Below are positions 6,690 through 9,646 of a stretch of DNA of 9,646 bases, one piece after another. The stretch covers positions 1 to 9,646 of the forward strand of contig JAHJRU010000034.1 in the NCBI GenBank assembly GCA_018830745.1. Reading direction: 5' to 3'. Position 1 is the stretch's first letter. The number at the start of each line of letters is the position of its first letter. A model generated the notes under the pieces. The model worked only from the letters and a program-made list of their open reading frames with translations, did not search any database and had not been told where the DNA came from. The translations under genes and the position numbers were made by a program. Source of the stretch: Chloroflexota bacterium (GTDB lineage Bacteria; Chloroflexota; Dehalococcoidia; Dehalococcoidales; JAHJRU01).

Positions 6690-6718
6690 TTGAAAAGGGG
6701 GCTGAAAACTCATATAGT
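6690..6718 (+). promoter_or_regulatory. Candidate sigma-70 promoter for the small-protein pair
   Basis: TTGAAA (6690-6695), 5/6 to the -35 consensus, is separated by exactly 17 bases from TATAGT (6713-6718), 5/6 to the -10. Transcription would begin near 6725, giving a leader of about 29 bases before the ATG at 6754. It lies in the 107-base gap after rplL. No convincing intrinsic terminator was found between rplL and this site: the CAGCT/AGCTG pair at 6647-6666 lacks a T tract. Confidence 0.55.
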
Positions 6719-6719
6719 T

Positions 6720-6740
6720 AAGGTGAGCGATTGGCACCTT
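6720..6740. repeat. Inverted repeat at the predicted transcription start
   Basis: AAGGTG (6720-6725) and CACCTT (6735-6740) are perfect 6-bp inverted arms around a 9-base spacer. They begin 2 bases after the predicted -10 and end just before the ribosome site. This could be an operator or a 5' UTR hairpin, or chance. Confidence 0.35.
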
Positions 6741-6743
6741 GGG

Positions 6744-6748
6744 GGAGG
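6744..6748 (+). promoter_or_regulatory. Ribosome binding site that fixes the start at 6754
   Basis: GGAGG within a G-rich run (6741-6750) lies 5 bases before the ATG at 6754. The alternative in-frame TTG at 6739 would overlap this site and has no ribosome site of its own. Confidence 0.75.
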
Positions 6749-6753
6749 GGCAT

Positions 6754-7011
6754 ATGCTAGACGTGGATTGGGCTCTACCAATGGTGGTGGGTGGTATATT
6801 TATCCTCGTTGGTTTAGTCGGAATTCTCTGGGGTAAGCGGGAGCAGGAGAGCTACGATTACCGCATGTCCAGCCGTCCGGACTTGAGGGAGCTTATGGAC
6901 CGCTGGCCGCCACGACCTGAGCCGGGGGCGCTGAAGATCGGGGGCGGGATAGCGGTGACTATTGGAGTAATTATGCTTTTACTGGGTGTAGTATTCCTGC
7001 TCCGCGGTTGA
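6754..7011 (+). CDS. Small two-helix membrane protein, unknown function
   Basis: The product is 85 aa from the ATG at 6754. Two hydrophobic segments (about 7-27 and 62-83) flank a charged loop (28-61) rich in Arg/Lys (KRE, R37, R41, R45, R50, R54, K61). By the positive-inside rule the loop would face the cytoplasm, giving a membrane hairpin with both ends outside. The second segment is Gly/Ile/Leu-rich (IGGGIAVTIGV), and a WPPRPEP stretch precedes it. There is no signal peptidase site, cysteine pair or recognised domain. A promoter and inverted repeat lie upstream, and the next gene starts 4 bases after the stop, so the two are probably one transcript. I do not recognise the family. The coding assignment rests on the ribosome site, composition and the membrane pattern. 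Confidence 0.75.
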   Translation: MLDVDWALPMVVGGIFILVGLVGILWGKREQESYDYRMSSRPDLRELMDRWPPRPEPGALKIGGGIAVTIGVIMLLLGVVFLLRG

Positions 7012-7015
7012 AATT

Positions 7016-7276
7016 ATGGGCGAGCCATTTTCAGCAGCTGAAGCACAGAAGATTTGCCTTAGCTTCATTCAGAACAAGTACTGGCGGGGCAAGGCGGCCA
7101 TCGGCGAGACGGAATTGGTAGCTGGAGGCGCCTTCCCGGTGTACCATATCAAGGGGACGATAAGGATGAAGTCCAGGGGGGTAATGGGGAGGTTCATCTT
7201 TACCGAAGCACCCTATACCTTCGATGTTAAAGTGCATGCCCTGGAGGGCAGCATTATAAGCTACGAACTGAGTTAA
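7016..7276 (+). CDS. Small soluble protein, unknown function
   Basis: The 86 aa product has no signal peptide and no hydrophobic segment long enough to span a membrane. After an N-terminal helix-like part (FSAAEAQKICLSFIQNKY, 5-22), the sequence alternates polar and hydrophobic residues in short strands (PVYHIKGTIRMKSR, RFIFTEAPYTFDVKVHA, GSIISYEL). This suggests a small alpha+beta fold with one helix packed on an antiparallel sheet, a shape reminiscent of PepSY-type or cystatin-like domains, though no family signature is visible. It starts 4 bases after the membrane-protein gene without its own strong ribosome site, so coupling to that gene is likely and the two products may work together. 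Its function is not recognised. Confidence 0.7.
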   Translation: MGEPFSAAEAQKICLSFIQNKYWRGKAAIGETELVAGGAFPVYHIKGTIRMKSRGVMGRFIFTEAPYTFDVKVHALEGSIISYELS

Positions 7277-7323
7277 AGAAGAAAAAAGACAAAAACTGGA
7301 GTATTATTCAGTTTAGTCAACAA

Positions 7324-8292
7324 ATGCAAACAGTACCAAAACTGGTAAAAGTTGACATAATGAGTTTTGAACGTCCGGACATCATCCGCCCCCCAAGTGA
7401 GTGGAAAAGCTATTATCTTCCCATAACCAGCGGTTGCTCCAATAACACCTGCACCTTCTGTAATTACTATGGCTGCAAACTCCAGGTTCGGCCAGTGGCG
7501 GATGCCATAAAAGAGATTGACGCCCTATCCATGTATGTGAGGCAAGGCGTCCATGTGCCTGATGTCCCGCAAGTGGTGTACATGCTGGGACGGGGGTGGG
7601 ATGGGAAGCGTATTTTCCTGCAGGACGGTGATGCCCTGGTCTACCCCCTCCCTGATTTGGTCGAAGTCCTGGAGCATGTAAACGAAATATTCCCCCAGTT
7701 AGAGAGAATCTCTACCTATGCCACCGCCCAGGATATCCTGCGGCGGAGCCAGGAGGAACTGGCGGAACTGAAGCAGCTCAAGCTGGATGTTTTCTATATC
7801 GGGGTGGAGAGCGGTGATGAAGATGTCCTGCGCAAGATTCACAAGGGAGTGAACTATGCCGAAATGGTGACGGCGTGCCGCAAAGCCAAGGATGCCGGAA
7901 TCGCCCTTTCCGTGTCCGTTATTCTGGGGCTGGGTGGAGTGGAGGGAAGTCAACGGCACGCCCTGGAGACGGCCGGGATTCTTACCGATATCGACCCCGA
8001 GTATGCCGGAGCCTTGACGCTAACCTTTGTTCCCGGCACCCCTCTTTACCGGGAGGCGGAGCAGGGCGCGTTTCAGTCCATATCACCACTGCAATCGCTG
8101 GAGGAGCTGAAGATAATGATTGAGAATGCCAGCTTCACCGACTGCTTTTTCAGCTCCATGCATGCCTCCAATTACTTTTCCGTAAGGGGAAGGCTGCCGC
8201 AGGACAAGGAGCAGATGCTGGAGCAGTTGAGGTATATCCTGGAGAGAAAAGACCCCGCTTTGCTTAGACCTGAGTTCCTCCGGGGGCTGTAG
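7324..8292 (+). CDS. Radical SAM protein, unknown specificity
   Basis: The 322 aa product is a radical SAM enzyme, which uses a [4Fe-4S] cluster to cleave S-adenosylmethionine and start radical chemistry. The cluster motif is GCSNNTCTFC, with Cys38, Cys43 and Cys46. The C-x4-C-x2-C spacing is that of the HemN/Elp3-like subgroup, not the commoner C-x3-C-x2-C. Other barrel features are IFLQDGDAL (97-105), ISTYAT (129-134), FYIGVESGDEDVLRKI (157-172), SVSVILGLGG (196-205) and FVPGTPLY (235-242). Near the end HASNYFSVRGRLPQDKE (280-296) resembles the C-terminal HASNYLPLRG-type block I associate with a conserved, uncharacterised radical SAM group. No B12-binding or extra cluster domain is present. 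The ATG at 7324 lacks a clear ribosome site; ATG 7360 (Met13) is an alternative with no better site. The substrate is unknown. Confidence 0.92.
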   Translation: MQTVPKLVKVDIMSFERPDIIRPPSEWKSYYLPITSGCSNNTCTFCNYYGCKLQVRPVADAIKEIDALSMYVRQGVHVPDVPQVVYMLGRGWDGKRIFLQDGDALVYPLPDLVEVLEHVNEIFPQLERISTYATAQDILRRSQEELAELKQLKLDVFYIGVESGDEDVLRKIHKGVNYAEMVTACRKAKDAGIALSVSVILGLGGVEGSQRHALETAGILTDIDPEYAGALTLTFVPGTPLYREAEQGAFQSISPLQSLEELKIMIENASFTDCFFSSMHASNYFSVRGRLPQDKEQMLEQLRYILERKDPALLRPEFLRGL

Positions 8293-8302
8293 CCGGGGGC
8301 TA
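8280..8302. repeat. Short repeat and hairpin spanning the two convergent stop codons
   Basis: CCGGGGGCT occurs at 8280-8288 and again at 8293-8301, a 13-base period. In addition TAGCC-GGG-GGCTA (8290-8302) is a 5-bp hairpin whose outer arms are the TAG stop of the radical SAM gene and, on the other strand, the TAG stop of argS. There is no T tract on either side, so a terminator role is unproven. Confidence 0.4.
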
Positions 8303-9646
8303 CATCTTCTCCGGGGCGGTCATTCCCATAAGGCCTAGGGTTCTGGCCAGCACCAGTTTGGCGGCTTCGACCAGCTTGAGGCGGGCTTTGGTGATGGCTT
8401 CATCTTCAGGATGCTGAGACACCACGCGGCACTGCTTGTAGAAGCTGTGGAAGACCGTAGCCAGTTCCTGCGCGTAGTAGCTGAGATGATGCGGTTGCAG
8501 GGTGACGGCGATGGTCTCCACGATTTCCGGCAGCAGCATCATCTTGCGGATTAACGTTAACTCCGGCTCGGTGGTCAACAGGGAGACGTTGCCGTCCCGG
8601 TAGTCAATCTGCCTCTCCTGTGCCAGACGGAGTATGCTGGCAATGCGGGCGTGGGCATACTGAACGTAGTAAACCGGATTATCGGCCGATTCCTTTTTAG
8701 CCAGCTCCAGATCAAAGTCCATTTGACTATCTGCCGAGCGGGACAGGAAGAAAAAGCGGCAGGCGTCAGCTCCTACCTCTTCCACCACCTCCCGCAGGGT
8801 AACCAGCTCCCCGCTGCGTTTGGAAACACGCACCAGTTCATCACCGCGCCGGAGGGTGACCATCTGCGAGATTATCACTTCCAACTGGTCCGGCTCAATG
8901 CCCAGGGCGCTGATTACGGCTTTCATCCGGGATACATGACCCTGATGGTCCGCTCCCCAGATATCGATGACCTTATCGAACTTGCGCTCCAGGAACTTGT
9001 TGTAGTGGTAGGCGATGTCGGAGGCAAAATAGGTCGGCGAACCGTTACCGCGCACCACGACATTATCTTTACTATCGCCCAGAGCGGTGGAGACAAACCA
9101 GGTTGCCCCCTCCTTTTCGTCGATATAGCCCTGCTCTCGCAGGAGCGCCATCACCTTCTGGTATTGTCCGTTGTCGAAGAGGCTCTGCTCGCTGAACCAG
9201 ATATCAAAATTGACATCCAAAAGCTCAAGGTCGGCCTTGATTTGCTTTAACATTTTAGCCAGGCCAATCTGCCCCAGTTGAGGCATCTCCTCCTCGGCTG
9301 GCGATTTGAGGAAACGGTCTCCCTCTTCGCTGATGATTTCTTGAGCCAGCTCAACCATGTAGCTGCCAAAATATCCTTCGGCCGGCATTTCCGCATCAAT
9401 GCCGGAGGACTGCTGATAGCGGGCGTAGAGAGAGCGGCAGAAGGCGTCTATCTGGTTGCCGGCGTCGTTGACGTAGTATTCCTTCTCTACCTGGTAGCCG
9501 GCGGCGGTTAGTACGTTGGCCAGGGTGCTGCCCAGGATAGCCCCTCGCCCGTGCCCCACATGAAGCGGGCCGGTGGGGTTAACGCTGACAAATTCCAGCT
9601 GGACGCGGCTGCCTTCACCCAGGTCGATGTTGCCATAAGCTTGTTC
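8300..9646 (-). CDS. argS: Arginyl-tRNA synthetase (N-terminus outside window)
   Basis: ArgS is a cytoplasmic class I synthetase that charges tRNA-Arg with arginine. 448 residues are visible; the frame stays open to the window edge, so about 100 N-terminal residues are missing (the family is usually about 550-600 aa). [18 protein letters not shown] contains HVGH, the HIGH signature, at visible residues 29-32. It is followed by [10 protein letters not shown], the [11 protein letters not shown] and [10 protein letters not shown] blocks, and RVSKRSGE at the KMSKS position (about 274-279), a common ArgS variant. The DALR anticodon-binding domain follows (from about YVQYAHARI to the end), closing on [12 protein letters not shown], near the expected ArgS C-terminus. 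It faces the radical SAM gene with 7 bases between stops, so shared transcription control is unlikely. Confidence 0.97.
   Translation of the reverse strand, partial: EQAYGNIDLGEGSRVQLEFVSVNPTGPLHVGHGRGAILGSTLANVLTAAGYQVEKEYYVNDAGNQIDAFCRSLYARYQQSSGIDAEMPAEGYFGSYMVELAQEIISEEGDRFLKSPAEEEMPQLGQIGLAKMLKQIKADLELLDVNFDIWFSEQSLFDNGQYQKVMALLREQGYIDEKEGATWFVSTALGDSKDNVVVRGNGSPTYFASDIAYHYNKFLERKFDKVIDIWGADHQGHVSRMKAVISALGIEPDQLEVIISQMVTLRRGDELVRVSKRSGELVTLREVVEEVGADACRFFFLSRSADSQMDFDLELAKKESADNPVYYVQYAHARIASILRLAQERQIDYRDGNVSLLTTEPELTLIRKMMLLPEIVETIAVTLQPHHLSYYAQELATVFHSFYKQCRVVSQHPEDEAITKARLKLVEAAKLVLARTLGLMGMTAPEKM

Noticed and set aside
7352..7357. TTGACA hexamer near the start of the radical SAM gene
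   Set aside because: It lies inside the coding region, and nothing like a -10 occurs 16-18 bases downstream.
8651..9250. Open frame of about 200 codons on the + strand opposite argS
   Set aside because: It is the shadow of argS, whose motifs are unmistakable on the - strand, and it shows no family features of its own.

Overview
The window comes from a bacterial chromosome of moderate GC. It has no mobile elements, CRISPR arrays or tRNA/rRNA genes. Housekeeping genes (rplJ, rplL, argS) sit beside an acyl-CoA module made of a thiolase-like enzyme plus an HMG-CoA-synthase-like protein fused to a DUF35 zinc-ribbon/OB-fold. From memory of family distribution only, this mix suggests an anaerobic Chloroflexota lineage close to Dehalococcoidia; that is an inference.

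Region 1 (1-5331, + strand) is an acyl-CoA cluster. It reads: the 3' end of a DUF35/OB-fold protein (2-214), an SCP2/Ltp-type thiolase (225-1412), an acyl-CoA dehydrogenase (1455-2594), a full-length HMGCS-like/DUF35 fusion (2680-4104) and a second SCP2/Ltp-type thiolase (4123-5331). The pair 'DUF35 protein followed by thiolase' therefore occurs twice, once on each side of the dehydrogenase, and the members are recognisable paralogues. In the fusion protein, the positions that align by eye with the Glu, Cys and His catalytic residues of HMG-CoA synthase are Asn67, Leu98 and Tyr221. The domain is probably not an HMG-CoA synthase and may be a scaffold or a repurposed fold for the neighbouring thiolase. 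ACAD + DUF35 + Ltp-like thiolase resembles the acyl side-chain (retro-aldol) degradation complexes of actinobacterial sterol catabolism. The substrate here is unknown.

Region 2 (5332-6646) is the rplJ-rplL ribosomal stalk operon. It is preceded by a recognisable ribosomal protein L10 leader RNA that ends in an intrinsic terminator overlapped by a competing antiterminator stem, the layout of an autoregulatory attenuator. The rplL product is unusually long (204 aa). About 78 residues precede an otherwise normal L7/L12; they include four 8-residue EEP repeats and a Lys/Pro/Ala-rich stretch.

Region 3 (6647-8292) has a good sigma-70-type promoter, a small two-helix membrane protein (6754-7011), a small soluble protein of unknown function (7016-7276) and a radical SAM protein (7324-8292).

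Region 4 (8300-9646, - strand) is the C-terminal four fifths of arginyl-tRNA synthetase, cut by the window edge. It converges on the radical SAM gene, with only 7 bases between the two stop codons.
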